From Chania fonticola_B (GTDB lineage: Bacteria > Pseudomonadota > Gammaproteobacteria > Enterobacterales > Enterobacteriaceae): a DNA stretch of 64,000 bases. The stretch lies in the NCBI RefSeq assembly GCF_048537545.1, contig NZ_CP183220.1. One strand, 5' to 3'. The notes under the pieces are model-generated. The model did not search any database. It saw nothing but the letters and a program-made list of their open reading frames with translations, and had not been told where the DNA came from. A program made the translations under genes and the position numbers. Positions 34,006-42,956 of this stretch are shown piece after piece; the first letter of the stretch is position 1; each line of letters opens with the position of its first letter.

Positions 34006-36522
34006 TTATTTGCAAGGTAATAACAGGTTCGCCATCAGGTCTTGTTTGTCTGATAACGAGGTTGGCAATGTAACCTCACACTGGGTTTTGCTATCCCAAT
34101 TGACCGACAACGTTTCATCGGGATTTAACCCAGACAAGTATGCATTACCGCTATCATTCACAATTCCTACCTGCTGCTTACGTTGGTTAAACACCGTGGC
34201 ACCAAACGGCGGATAGCTGTTATCTGCCAAGCGAATGATCGCCATCGCTTTGCTACCAGCGACTACATCAAACGCCCTGTAGCCAATGGCACCTTCTGTC
34301 AACGTCCCTTGTTTGACGGACTGCGCGACTTCGGCATTGTCCGGCAGTGCATTCAGATCCACGCTGACCATGCTGCGGTAGTAGCTGTTGGTGTCCGTGA
34401 GCACCGCTTGCCCTCGACTGTTGGTGCGCACAATCGCGCCATTACCGCGCAGCGGGATATCAGCGACACCATCTGTGTCAACAAAGATCCGCGTGCCACC
34501 CATCTGGTTGCCACGGTGGATCGCCGCACCTTGCCCGGTGGCGGTCATGCCTCCCTGCATGGAGAAGCCGGCTGAAGTGTAGCGATCCTGTTGATAGGTG
34601 GCGTTGGCGTTAACCTGCGCAAGGTCCCCCTGACGGCTATAGAATCCGCTGACCAAACCGCCGGAACGCCCCCAGCCACTACTCACCTGATAGTTACTGC
34701 GTTCATCTATACGATCATAGTAACTGACGCGTTGGTTGTTTTGATCGCCACTCCAGTCGCTGTTGGCGCTGAGAGTGCCACTATTGCCCCACGGTAACGA
34801 CAGCGACACATACATCCCATCATCATTGCTACCACTGAAGCGGTTACGGTACGCCGTCAGGTTCACGCTGACATTCTTCACCCGGCCCATGTAAAAATAA
34901 CGTGCCAGCGAGAGGCTATAACGATCGTTGTCCGGTTGATTCCAATACGTTTGGTGATAGTAGTTCACATACGCACTGAGCCCGAGATCGGTAAACTGCT
35001 GGTTATAAGAGAGGGTATACATCTCTTTGCTGTTATATTGCCGTATGCCGGTCGTCCTCGCATCCAGATACTCGGACATACTCATAAAGCCCTCTTGTGA
35101 GAAACGATAGCCGGCGAAGGATATCTGGCTGTTATAAGTATCAAAGCGTTTGGAATAGCTCAGGCGATACGAGTTTCCGCTGTAGCTTTTTCCGCTTTCG
35201 CTCCCCCCCGCCACACCCGGCAAATGCGCAACGGAACGTGTTACGTCAAACGACATTGCCCCAAACATCAGTAAATCACGCCCGACACCCAGTGCCGTAG
35301 CGAGGTAATTTTGTTCTGCGGTCCCGCCGCCGTACAATGACCAGCCGCTGCTGACGCCCCAGGAGAACTCGCCGCTGGCAAACATGTCGCCATTAACATG
35401 GTGACGCCAGTCGCTTGGGCGGCCAGTTGCCAGCTTGTAACGCACCATGCCAGGGCGCGTCAGGTAAGGAATGCTGGCCGTGCTCACGATAAAGGACTGA
35501 GTAGAACCGTCTTGCTCCTTGACCTGAACATCCAGTTCCCCTGCCAGCGCATCGCTCAGGTCCTGAATACGGAAAGGACCTGCCGCCACCTGGGTCTGGT
35601 AAATCACGCGGCCTTGCTGGCTGATAATAACAGTGGCGTTACTTCTGGCGACACCAGTTACCTCTGGCGCATAACCGCGTAAATTCGGCGGCAACATATT
35701 AGTGTCGCTGACCAGGCTCATCCCGGTGAAGCGGAAGCTGTCAAAGATATCGGAAGCCAGAAAGTCTTCCCCCACCGTCAACTTGCTGTTCAACGATTTA
35801 ATAGCTCGGTAGGCATAGAATCGTGACCAGTTAAACTCGTTGGTCGCCGCCGCCCCAGAGCGTTTGTCCTGGCGCATTTGCCAGTCACCCCGCAAACGCC
35901 ATGCGGATAAGTTCGCCCCGGTGACCCCGTTGCCCCCAGCGCTATAACTGGTGCCGGAACCGTTTCTTTTCTGCTGGCTGACTTGCGCGTTCATGTTGTA
36001 GTCCAACAACAGCCCCGGAATGCCATCTTCCCAGCGAGACGGTGGATCCCAGTTTTCTGCGCTGTATTCCAGATACGCCTGCGGAATATTGATATACACC
36101 GCAGATTCGGCCAGATCCGCCTTAACATCGGTGCCAGGCAGACTTCCCAGCACCAGACACTGATCCTGATGCCACCAACTGAGCGAAGACATCTGCGTTT
36201 TTTTCAGCCCCAGTTGGTTGACCAGTGCCGGGCTCAAACAGGCCAGACTATTTTTAGGGTTGGCAGGGTCGGCATAAAAAAACACCATCTGCTCGGGCAA
36301 AGTCTGTTTATTCGCATAGACCGTAAAACTGTACTCTCCCGGCATCAGATAGCCCGGCCGCGAAAATTGGCTCAGGTCGATATTCGCTTTGTCGTTGACG
36401 TCAAGAATATCGGTGTTAAATTCCAGATCTGCCGCCTGGGTATTGCCAATAAGAGAAAGGCCAATCAGCACTCTCAATACGCTCAAGCGAATATTGGCAG
36501 GTAAACGGATATGAATGTTCAT
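34006..36522 (-). CDS. Outer-membrane fimbrial usher (PapC/MrpC type), operon 3
   Basis: 838 aa. Signal peptide ends near IGNTQA|ADLEFN; mature N terminus LEFNTDILDVNDKANIDLSQ and PGYLMPGEYSFTVYANKQTL match PapC. Further landmarks: cysteine pair in LACLSP and DQCLVL, NLRGYAPEVTGVARSNATV, YQTQVAAGPFRIQDLSD, PRGNGAIV-like plug/C-terminal region (IPLRGNGAIVRTNSRGQ) and C-terminal QCEVTLPTSL…LLLPCK. Intact. Gap of 113 nt to the chaperone gene. Confidence 0.95.
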   Translation of the reverse strand: MNIHIRLPANIRLSVLRVLIGLSLIGNTQAADLEFNTDILDVNDKANIDLSQFSRPGYLMPGEYSFTVYANKQTLPEQMVFFYADPANPKNSLACLSPALVNQLGLKKTQMSSLSWWHQDQCLVLGSLPGTDVKADLAESAVYINIPQAYLEYSAENWDPPSRWEDGIPGLLLDYNMNAQVSQQKRNGSGTSYSAGGNGVTGANLSAWRLRGDWQMRQDKRSGAAATNEFNWSRFYAYRAIKSLNSKLTVGEDFLASDIFDSFRFTGMSLVSDTNMLPPNLRGYAPEVTGVARSNATVIISQQGRVIYQTQVAAGPFRIQDLSDALAGELDVQVKEQDGSTQSFIVSTASIPYLTRPGMVRYKLATGRPSDWRHHVNGDMFASGEFSWGVSSGWSLYGGGTAEQNYLATALGVGRDLLMFGAMSFDVTRSVAHLPGVAGGSESGKSYSGNSYRLSYSKRFDTYNSQISFAGYRFSQEGFMSMSEYLDARTTGIRQYNSKEMYTLSYNQQFTDLGLSAYVNYYHQTYWNQPDNDRYSLSLARYFYMGRVKNVSVNLTAYRNRFSGSNDDGMYVSLSLPWGNSGTLSANSDWSGDQNNQRVSYYDRIDERSNYQVSSGWGRSGGLVSGFYSRQGDLAQVNANATYQQDRYTSAGFSMQGGMTATGQGAAIHRGNQMGGTRIFVDTDGVADIPLRGNGAIVRTNSRGQAVLTDTNSYYRSMVSVDLNALPDNAEVAQSVKQGTLTEGAIGYRAFDVVAGSKAMAIIRLADNSYPPFGATVFNQRKQQVGIVNDSGNAYLSGLNPDETLSVNWDSKTQCEVTLPTSLSDKQDLMANLLLPCK

Positions 36523-36606
36523 CTTTCCTGTTTTTCTCGTTGTATCAATACGGGAGTTAATACTTCACCCCGAGGCAAAAAGGTAAACTAACTCATCGAT
36601 TCCGAG

Positions 36607-37116
36607 TTATTCATAATCCAGTTTAAAGGCGAGCTGACTATTATATTGCCCTGCTGCCAAAGGTTGCTGGTTGGCAACCAGACGCAGCTGGTAAATTAAA
36701 TCGCGAGACCCTGGCGTTAACTGCTGTGGTAACATTGCACTGCCGGGGACAGATAACTCGTTATTCTGATTGCGTATTTCCAAGCCGATACCTGTGGCCT
36801 GCCCACTAACATTAAATAATCCCCGTTCATGCGGACCATCAAAAGTAATGCGAAAATATTGCCAATCTGGCCGGTGGTCATTTTGTTTTTCTAATGCGCA
36901 GTTAACCAAGCGGATAGTAAAGGGGCGTGCAGCACTTTGCCCGTCCCGTAATAGTTGGCTGATTGACAGGCTGCCCATATCAATCGTTTGGTCACGGCTC
37001 CCAAGATCAATAGCACACGCAGTTTCAACGATGCTCCCTTGCATTTTCAAGGTTCCTTCAGCAAAGGTTCCTGTTATTCCCATTGCAAGCACCAGGAATA
37101 TTGATTTGCGAGCCAT
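36607..37116 (-). CDS. PapH-like fimbrial terminator/anchor subunit, operon 3
   Basis: 169 aa; short signal peptide (MARKSIFLVLAMGITGTFA). Mature region EGTLKMQGSIVETACAIDLG, second cysteine in VNCALEKQ, C terminus LAFKLDYE. Position between major pilin and usher and sequence style match PapH/MrpB, the subunit that stops fibre growth at the base. That role is inferred from position and family. Confidence 0.85.
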   Translation of the reverse strand: MARKSIFLVLAMGITGTFAEGTLKMQGSIVETACAIDLGSRDQTIDMGSLSISQLLRDGQSAARPFTIRLVNCALEKQNDHRPDWQYFRITFDGPHERGLFNVSGQATGIGLEIRNQNNELSVPGSAMLPQQLTPGSRDLIYQLRLVANQQPLAAGQYNSQLAFKLDYE

Positions 37117-37142
37117 ATTAACCTCTTAAATCCCTTTAGAAG

Positions 37143-37172
37143 CCTGACAGGGACACCTGAGTCCCCGTCAGG
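37143..37172 (-). promoter_or_regulatory. Intercistronic RNA hairpin after major pilin
   Basis: Twelve-bp stem on the minus strand (CCTGACGGGGAC / GTCCCTGTCAGG, one G•U) with a 6-base loop, 13 nt after the major pilin stop. No T-run. Fits an mRNA-stabilising or processing hairpin like that behind papA. Confidence 0.7.
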
Positions 37173-37184
37173 TTGTACATCGGC

Positions 37185-37718
37185 TTACAGATAAGACAGG
37201 GTAAAGTCTGCTACAGAGCTAAATTCACCCACGGTGATAGATTTGATATCGCCACCGTTACCAACCAGATAAGCAGAGAAACTCAGGGTGTTGTTGCCGT
37301 TCTGGATCTGCTGGAATGGAGTTGCAGTACCTAACGTAAGCACGTTGCCGGCACCGTTGGTGATCTGTACACCAGCACCAGCACCAGTACCTACGATACC
37401 CAGGGTTTTCTTACTAGTATCAAAAGAAGCTGCTGCGCCGCTGAAGGTCAGTTTCACACCGCTGGTGACCTTAGAAACATCGCAGTTTTCCAGAGCAACT
37501 TCAAAGGTGCGTGGAGTTGATTTACCGCCATCGACAAGCGCTACATTAGAGATTTGGCCCAAATCGACTGTCTGATCGATGCTATCAGGGGAGATAGAGC
37601 AAGGTGCGTCAATGATAGAACCTTTAAAGGTGACTTTACCGTGACCCTGGTCAGCAGCAAAAGCAGAACCTGTCATAAAAGTTGCGCCAATAAACAATGC
37701 GATCGTTTTTACGTTCAT
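37185..37718 (-). CDS. Major fimbrial pilin (PapA/MrpA/UcaA type), operon 3
   Basis: 177 aa from the ATG at 37718 (MNVKTIALFIGATFMTGSAFA|ADQG); AGGA lies upstream, and a second ATG at 37727 is possible. The mature start ADQGHGKVTFKGSIIDAPCS is characteristic of MR/P- and UCA-type major pilins. Second cysteine in LENCDVSK; C terminus SVADFTLSYL. First gene of the minus-strand operon. No mrpI/fimB-like recombinase and no PapB/PapI-like regulator is in the immediate upstream 180 bases. Confidence 0.92.
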   Translation of the reverse strand: MNVKTIALFIGATFMTGSAFAADQGHGKVTFKGSIIDAPCSISPDSIDQTVDLGQISNVALVDGGKSTPRTFEVALENCDVSKVTSGVKLTFSGAAASFDTSKKTLGIVGTGAGAGVQITNGAGNVLTLGTATPFQQIQNGNNTLSFSAYLVGNGGDIKSITVGEFSSVADFTLSYL

Positions 37719-37917
37719 GAAATCCATTCCTATGGTTAAAACATAAAAATTAAAGTATTAAGCAGGCAGTGAAATACACATGTCACGCTTTTTATCACTA
37801 TCCAACAATAATTCCGTTGTGTAGCATCATGCCACAATAGCACTTTTAAAAAAAAACATGAATCAGACATTCCTCTTTTTATTTACCCGTTATCTTATAT
37901 CGGCAGTTTTTATAATC

Positions 37918-38015
37918 TGAATCGGCGGCATTACCGGCTGGGAAACATCTCGCCGGATGAATACGAACGACGACTACAACAATGTGCCTAAATCGGTGTC
38001 CGGTTTTACTTGACC
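37918..38015 (+). mobile_element. IS3-family 3' end remnant
   Basis: Encodes the end of an IS3-type OrfB (RRHYRLGNISPDEYERRLQQ) followed by a terminal-repeat-like TCGGTGTCCGGTTTTACTTG. Only this tail remains, about 200 bases upstream of the major pilin gene of operon 3. Confidence 0.6.
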
Positions 38016-38124
38016 ATTACATAGTGGCCCTATCTTGCTGATAGAGATAGGGCTTGCAAATACTCTATACCCGTGTTGAATGAAGCTGCTTGATTTTCTT
38101 CAGAATAAGTATCATCCTGACGTT

Positions 38125-39035
38125 AGCTTTGTTGAATAAATAGAATTTAGATGAAACATCGGCTTGTCAACCTTTTACTCAGGCAATTCGTACTCTTTCT
38201 GGCATGCCTGCACGCGTCATTCTATTTAAGCCACGGATCATGGCCATAGCTTCTCCGACCTGTGCATCATAGTCACGCAGCCTAAGGTGACCGCCGAAAA
38301 GTTGTTTTACACGATACATCGCCGTTTCCGCCACCAATCGCCGGTTGTAAGCTGTATTCCATTTCCAGTAGGAGTTACTCTCCGTAAGCCGCTGCCTCGC
38401 TATGACTGGTTTCAGTCTGCGTACTCCGTTGGTCAGTAACCTGCTCAGACTCGCGGTGGGATCGGTGCAGGTAATCTCGTAAGTATAGGTGTCTACAGCC
38501 AGGTGCAATTTTCGCCAGACGCGGCGCTTATCCTTACCGTGCTTTTTCATCCTCCACTCGTCTTCACCGAAAACTTTTAATCCACTGGAGTCGATAACGA
38601 TATGGGCAATCTCATCTCGCTTCGAGCTTTTAAAGGGGATGCAGACGGGCTTGGCCCGTCTGATGACGCAGGAATTATCCGAGCAACGAAGCGGGAGACT
38701 CATTAACGTAAAAATGGAATCAATGAAGCCCTGAGCGGCATGTAGCTAGAGGCGGAATAAGCTATTTAAAATCAGAACCTTGTAAGTTGAAATGGCTAAC
38801 GTAGAATAACGTTGTGGACGCCCTCGTGAAACGATTTTTGGCTCGTAGTACCGAGCCTGGATAGTCAGCCCATCGAGCCAGAATGTCAGCGAACCACGAT
38901 TGACGAGAGTCTTGTTGTAGGCAGCCCAGTTAGTAATCTTGAAATTTTACTTTACTACGGGAAACCGCTCCAGGATCAGGAATGTAGTGACCTGATCCTG
39001 ATTGCAGTCAGAAGTTCTATTTACTCAACAAAGCC
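38125..39035 (-). pseudogene. IS5-family (IS903-like) transposase, deleted and interrupted
   Basis: Bounded by imperfect ends AGCTTTGTTGAATAAATAGA and the complement of GGCTTTGTTGAGTAAATAGA. The minus strand encodes ITNWAAYNKTLVNRGSLTFW and SRGRPQRYSTLAISTYKVL, then a stop, then QGFIDSIFTLMSLPLRCSD, HIVIDSSGLKVFGEDEWRMK and RRVWRKLHLAVDTYTYEI (open from 38703). A middle segment including the second catalytic Asp region is missing before WNTAYNRRLVAETAMYRVKQ, which carries the E. It is therefore inactive. Confidence 0.85.
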
Positions 39036-39700
39036 GGTAGCGCCTCCCCTTTTCCTTGAGGTACGCCAACGCTTGATGACATTTCTACCCACATGTTATC
39101 CCAAAATAGCTATTTTAGAATGTAAGTTATCGTTAAGAAATTAATCCACTCTAAATGCATGGGCTTTATTAGCATTATGATATTACCATTCCCGACAAAT
39201 TTAAATGGGATATTTCTCTTTATTTACGCCATAAATCCTACATCCGAGTATATTCTTAAATAAATTCAATCATAAGCAGAGATAAAATAAGGTAGAATAT
39301 TTCACAATCTATCGAAGTAGGTTTGATAATCGTTAAAATCGTTTGACGACAATAAAAATACAATAATATACTTGTAAGGCTAGGTGATTAATTTAGCTAT
39401 CATCTATGACTTTTCGGTGATGGAAAGAATATTGGTCATCATTGAATTTCCCCAAGATGATTGGCGGAAACGATGCGTAAAATGTGGCAGGTAACTTTAC
39501 CGGAAAATATATCATGAGGTTAAGTGCAAAAAGTGTTTAAATTTTATTAATATGTAGAAAACGCTCTAGGCAATGTAATTATTAACCGCTTTCAACCTGA
39601 GCACTTATTCAAACCAATATTTCCCTCACTGATATTGATAGTTATAATAATAGCATTTTCCAATTTGGATGGGTTATTTTTACCAGGAGGTAATATCCCA
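39036..39700. other. AT-rich gap upstream of LuxR-type regulator
   Basis: About 665 bases with no firm gene. At 39420-39557 (+) a 46-codon frame reads MERILVIIEFPQDDW then RKRCVKCGR, a TAA stop, and LYRKIYHEVKCKKCLNFI; the CxxC pairs resemble a small zinc ribbon, broken by the stop. The rest probably holds the regulator's promoter and leader. Confidence 0.4.
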
Positions 39701-40279
39701 ATGATTTTTATAGATTCAAACTACACCTGTGCCTTAAGCAAAGTTACATTTAGTGCAATCCTAGAGTCTTTAAAATCTGATTTAAATCGCGTACTACGTC
39801 ATGGTGAAAAGTATATTGTTTTTGTTGATGGCGATTCAGCTAACGTTCACTACATAGTAAATAGAGTTTACGAGCTAAAAAAGAGTGGAAAAGCTGTATA
39901 TATGATCACATTACTATCCAAATCAAGGGATTGCTCTTCGGTGGTCAGACACTTATCTGATCATGTGGTAGATAAAAAAATCTCCTATACAGACCTGAAA
40001 TCGTTAATCGAACTGATGGCGACATCAGAGCCTAAGTTATTAGCTGACAATATATTTGGTGATATTTGTGGAGATATTCTTAAGTCTTCTAATAAAGAGT
40101 ATCGCGTACTAAGATTGTTACTTAGTGGTTATTCTCAACACCAAATATCTAATATGTTAAATTTATCGGTAAAAACAGTGAGTGGCTATAAGGTCAAAGC
40201 GGTAAAACGATATGGAGCTAGAAATTTCAATGAGCTTTATCTGCAAAATTTCAGTAATAGTTTACCGGATGTGCAATAA
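39701..40279 (+). CDS. LuxR/RcsB-type DNA-binding regulator
   Basis: 192 aa from the ATG at 39701, chosen because AGGAGG lies at 39685-39690; the frame is open from 39635 but that extension lacks a ribosome site. The C-terminal helix-turn-helix of the LuxR (GerE) class is clear: EYRVLRLLLSGYSQHQISNM and LNLSVKTVSGYKVKAVKRYG. The N-terminal 120 residues (FVDGDSANVHYIVNRVYELK) resemble a receiver-like fold without an obvious phospho-acceptor set. Such small regulators often control fimbriae; the neighbouring Pap-like operon is a candidate target (inference). Codon use is AT-rich. Confidence 0.85.
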   Translation: MIFIDSNYTCALSKVTFSAILESLKSDLNRVLRHGEKYIVFVDGDSANVHYIVNRVYELKKSGKAVYMITLLSKSRDCSSVVRHLSDHVVDKKISYTDLKSLIELMATSEPKLLADNIFGDICGDILKSSNKEYRVLRLLLSGYSQHQISNMLNLSVKTVSGYKVKAVKRYGARNFNELYLQNFSNSLPDVQ

Positions 40280-40283
40280 GTAG

Positions 40284-40314
40284 GGCTCTGTCATATCACT
40301 GATGCGACGGAGCC
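40284..40314. repeat. Minimal IS6 terminal-repeat pair
   Basis: Thirty-one bases containing a left IS6 end (GGCTCTGTC) and a right IS6 end (GATGCGACGGAGCC) with almost nothing between. It is an internally deleted scrap, five bases after the regulator's stop codon. Confidence 0.55.
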
Positions 40315-40408
40315 AGGGATTATCACTTGCGGAAAAATTTTATCTGTTGGCTGCCTAAATTACCGGCAGCTTCAATTTTGCTAACTTCTCTACGATAATG
40401 CGACAGAG
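40315..40408 (+). mobile_element. IS6-family 3' end remnant
   Basis: Encodes only the last IS6 transposase residues (GLSLAEKFYLLAA, stop) followed by the right terminal repeat up to …TAATGCGACAGAG. Adjacent to a hairpin GCCCCTTCGGGG near 40428. Confidence 0.65.
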
Positions 40409-40523
40409 TAAAAAAAGAACGTAGCGCCCCTTCGGGGGTCAGTTTGGATATCGAAAATTATTGTACGTTAAGACGATTTTTTGTACTGTCATGACCCGAT
40501 CAAAGCTGACCGGGCCGAATGGG

Positions 40524-40703
40524 CTAACTATCTCCGAAAATAATTTTTTCGAGATCCTGCAAGTCCTGCTGTGATTGCTCGTTAAGATTGGCTTCTGTTT
40601 TGTAATACCAGGCGAGCAAGTCCTGGCCAAGTGGTGTCAAAACAGTGCCTCCACCTTTACTGCCGCCTGTTGAAGTAATGACGACTGGCTTGCCTAATCG
40701 TCT
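40524..40703 (-). pseudogene. ModE-like winged-helix regulator, C-terminal fragment
   Basis: The minus-strand frame reads RRLGKPVVITSTGGSKGGGT then VLTPLGQDLLAWYYKTEANL and ends FGDS stop. The GGSKGGG.VLTPLG block is characteristic of the ModE/LysR-like N-terminal winged helix. The start and first helices are absent; the fragment begins directly after the stop of the zinc-finger gene and in the same frame. Confidence 0.7.
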
Positions 40704-41024
40704 TCACTGGGTGTTTTTCTCTATCATCTCATTGCACATCTGAACGCATTTATCGCAGATATTAACCCCTGGGCCTGCAATAAGGATTTTGACCGTTTGC
40801 GTAGCCTTTTGGCAAAAACTGCACACTCGCTCTGGTGATAATGCTAGTTCGGGAGAAAGTGAACGATTATCGTAGCTACTCTTTACTGCATTGGCGCAAC
40901 TCACCAGTTCCTCCGGGGTAATACCCTAGCTAATCATAAGTCTTTGTAGTTGCCCGGCAATGTCTTTTAGTTTGAGTTGGCTTGCTGTGTGGGGGGACTT
41001 ATCTTTCTTGGGTAACTCACTCAT
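40704..41024 (-). pseudogene. ClpX-type C4 zinc-finger protein with internal amber stop
   Basis: A 106-residue frame starting MSELPKKDKSPHTASQLKLK, with AAGGA upstream of the ATG at 41024. A TAG at 40928-40926 interrupts after RLMIS; the frame resumes GITPEELVSCANAVKSSYDN and ends with the zinc-binding region RVCSFCQKATQ… GPGVNICDKCVQMCNEMI, as in the ClpX N-terminal domain. Without suppression only a 32-residue peptide is made. An internal ATG at 40904 could still give a 66-residue zinc finger. Confidence 0.7.
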
Positions 41025-41139
41025 TTTTCCATCCTTTATATTCAATGGATATTATGCACTTCATCGGAAATCATACAGCGATGAAAATTGGCCAATCTCG
41101 TTTTCGAGTTGCAAAAGAACAAGATAGATACCAGTGAAA

Positions 41140-41160
41140 GCCCGTAGAGTTTCTACGGGC
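41140..41160 (-). terminator. Intrinsic terminator after usp gene
   Basis: Perfect 9-bp stem on the minus strand (GCCCGTAGA / TCTACGGGC) with loop AAC, followed by TTTCACT, 8 nt after the stop of the universal stress protein gene. Confidence 0.7.
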
Positions 41161-41168
41161 GACGTGAG

Positions 41169-42008
41169 TTATCTCATCATCAACAGCGGGATAGGTGTTT
41201 TCGCCAGCATCGCCGTTGTGTTACTGCCAATAAAGAACTGACGGAGGCGGGAATGGCCGTACGCCCCCATAATCATCAGGTGGATATCATTCTCCGACGC
41301 ATAGCAACACAATGACTCTGCGATATGGTTCCCCGAAATCAGATGAACCTGACTGTTAATACCGGCATTTTTTAACGTAATCTGAGCAGCCTCAAGAGTG
41401 GTGGGATCATCGCCATTCATCACCAGGTGGCAATCAATCCCCTGTAGTAATGGGTTAATAGCAAGCAGCTCCAGGACTTTTTTGCCTTCAGCACTGCCGT
41501 CATAGGCGAACATGATTCTAGTCGGAGGCACAAAATCTCCTGTGCTGACCAGGATTGGGCACTTCTGGAGCCGGATAACGCTCTCCAACTGACTCCCCAC
41601 ATGCCCACGGGTTTCAGATTGCTCACCTTTACGGCCCAGTACCATCATTTTGGCGTCCGGGATCTCACCCAGTATTTCGGCGAGGGCACCGTGTTTCTGG
41701 ACGGCATTGACCTCATTGACACCCAAGCTTCTCGCCATTTCCCCTGCAACACGAAGAAGCTGTTTTCCCTGCTCTTTCATCAGGCGGGCTCTTTCACCTT
41801 CAATCTGAACCAGTTCAGCCAGTAACACCTCTCGGCTGTCAAACCCGATGCTCCCACTCAGGTTCTTGGAGGTTGAAACATCAGCTTTCTCAAGCACATG
41901 TAATAATGTGAGTGGTACATTGAGCTTACTGGCAACCCACGCACCGTATTGGCAAACGGCGGTAGCAGACGATGAACCATCGATACAACCAATAATAGTA
42001 TCTTTCAT
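41169..42008 (-). CDS. Tandem-domain universal stress protein
   Basis: 279-aa cytosolic protein made of two Usp domains. The ATG follows AAGGAG with 5-nt spacing. Domain 1 starts IIGCIDGSSSATAVCQYGAW with a partly degenerate nucleotide loop (MVLGRKGEQSETRGHVGSQL); domain 2 starts RIMFAYDGSAEGKKVLELL and has the canonical ATP-binding pattern MGAYGHSRLRQFFIGSNTTA. It follows a SulP transporter gene by 17 nt; SulP plus Usp operons are common and suggest a role in anion/bicarbonate transport under stress. With sulP truncated, the original promoter is probably lost. Confidence 0.9.
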   Translation of the reverse strand: MKDTIIGCIDGSSSATAVCQYGAWVASKLNVPLTLLHVLEKADVSTSKNLSGSIGFDSREVLLAELVQIEGERARLMKEQGKQLLRVAGEMARSLGVNEVNAVQKHGALAEILGEIPDAKMMVLGRKGEQSETRGHVGSQLESVIRLQKCPILVSTGDFVPPTRIMFAYDGSAEGKKVLELLAINPLLQGIDCHLVMNGDDPTTLEAAQITLKNAGINSQVHLISGNHIAESLCCYASENDIHLMIMGAYGHSRLRQFFIGSNTTAMLAKTPIPLLMMR

Positions 42009-42025
42009 AAATGCTCCTTCAAGGA

Positions 42026-42753
42026 TTAATGACCACCCATTATTTTCTCAACATCTTCAGGTTTGTCATGCACACCAAACCGATCAACAAGGGTAGTGGT
42101 GGCTTCATTCATCCCCCTGATTTCAACGTCAGTTCCCTCGCGACGGAATTTAATCACCACTTTATCCAGTGCGCTCACGGAGGTGATATCCCAGAAGTGT
42201 GCGTGACTGACATCAATAACTACCGCGTCGATCGCCTCTTTAAAATCAAATGATTGGGCAAAACGCTCTGCCGTCGCAAAGAAAACCTGTCCGCGGACGG
42301 TATAAACACGTCGGCCTTCATCTAGCGCGGTATCGACAAGCATAAAGCGGGCAATTTTATTGGCAAAGTTCATGGCCGCAATCAGGACGCCGACTAGAAC
42401 CCCGTAGGCCAGGTTATGAGTGGCCACCACTACCACCACTGTCGCGATCATCACTACGCTGGTTGACAGGGGGTGTACCCGCAGATTGGCGATTGAGCGC
42501 CAGGAAAACGTCCCGATAGAGACCATAATCATCACGGCCACCAGGGCTGCCATCGGGATACGGGAAACCCAGTCATTGAGGAAAACCACCATACAAAGCA
42601 GAACCACACCGGCAGTTAATGTTGAAAGTCGCCCTCTGCCACCGGATTTGATATTGATGATTGACTGGCCAATCATCGCGCAGCCTGCCATCCCCCCGAT
42701 GAATGCCGTACAGATGTTAGCGATCCCTTGAGCCTTGCACTCGCGGTTCTTGT
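42026..42753 (-). pseudogene. SulP-family anion transporter, 5' truncated by IS21
   Basis: C-terminal half of a SulP permease: KNRECKAQGIANICTAFIGG and MAGCAMIGQSIINIKSGGRG, several membrane segments (TAGVVLLCMVVFLNDWV; VVMIATVVVVVATHNLAYGV) and a C-terminal STAS domain (AVVIDVSHAHFWDITSVSAL). The frame is open to the IS21 boundary at 42753; the N-terminal transport half is not in the window. A short ATG-initiated frame (42691) could not make a working transporter. Confidence 0.85.
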
Positions 42754-42773
42754 TGCAAAATGGCGTCTGAATC

Positions 42774-42881
42774 GATCACTGTTTGGCATTCGAATCGATC
42801 ATGATTTGGCATGCATCTCCGATCGCGATTTGGCATCACAATCGATCACGGTTTGGCATGCCTCCGATCAGGGTTTGGCAT
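42774..42881 (+). repeat. IS21 copy 2 terminal transposase-binding repeats
   Basis: Five 16-bp units (GATCACTGTTTGGCAT, GATCATGATTTGGCAT, GATCGCGATTTGGCAT, GATCACGGTTTGGCAT, GATCAGGGTTTGGCAT) starting at 42774, 42797, 42821, 42844 and 42866, about two helical turns apart. Two related units (GATCACG.ATTGGCA) occur at the opposite end. Confidence 0.8.
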
Positions 42882-42956
42882 CCTGCCGATCACTCCGGGA
42901 ATTAACTCTTTCTTACACGGTCTCCATGGCTGATTTTTACGCCAATGGAGGCATCG

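Noticed and set aside
37740..37917. Possible phase-variation invertible promoter upstream of the MR/P-like major pilin
   Set aside because: No matching inverted repeats were found in the 180 bases upstream and no recombinase gene is near.
40417..40440. Hairpin GCGCCCCTTCGGGG after GAACGTA, at first sight a third IS91-type terminus
   Set aside because: Similarity to 26187 stops right after the hairpin, so it may be an unrelated terminator-like stem near the ModE-like fragment.
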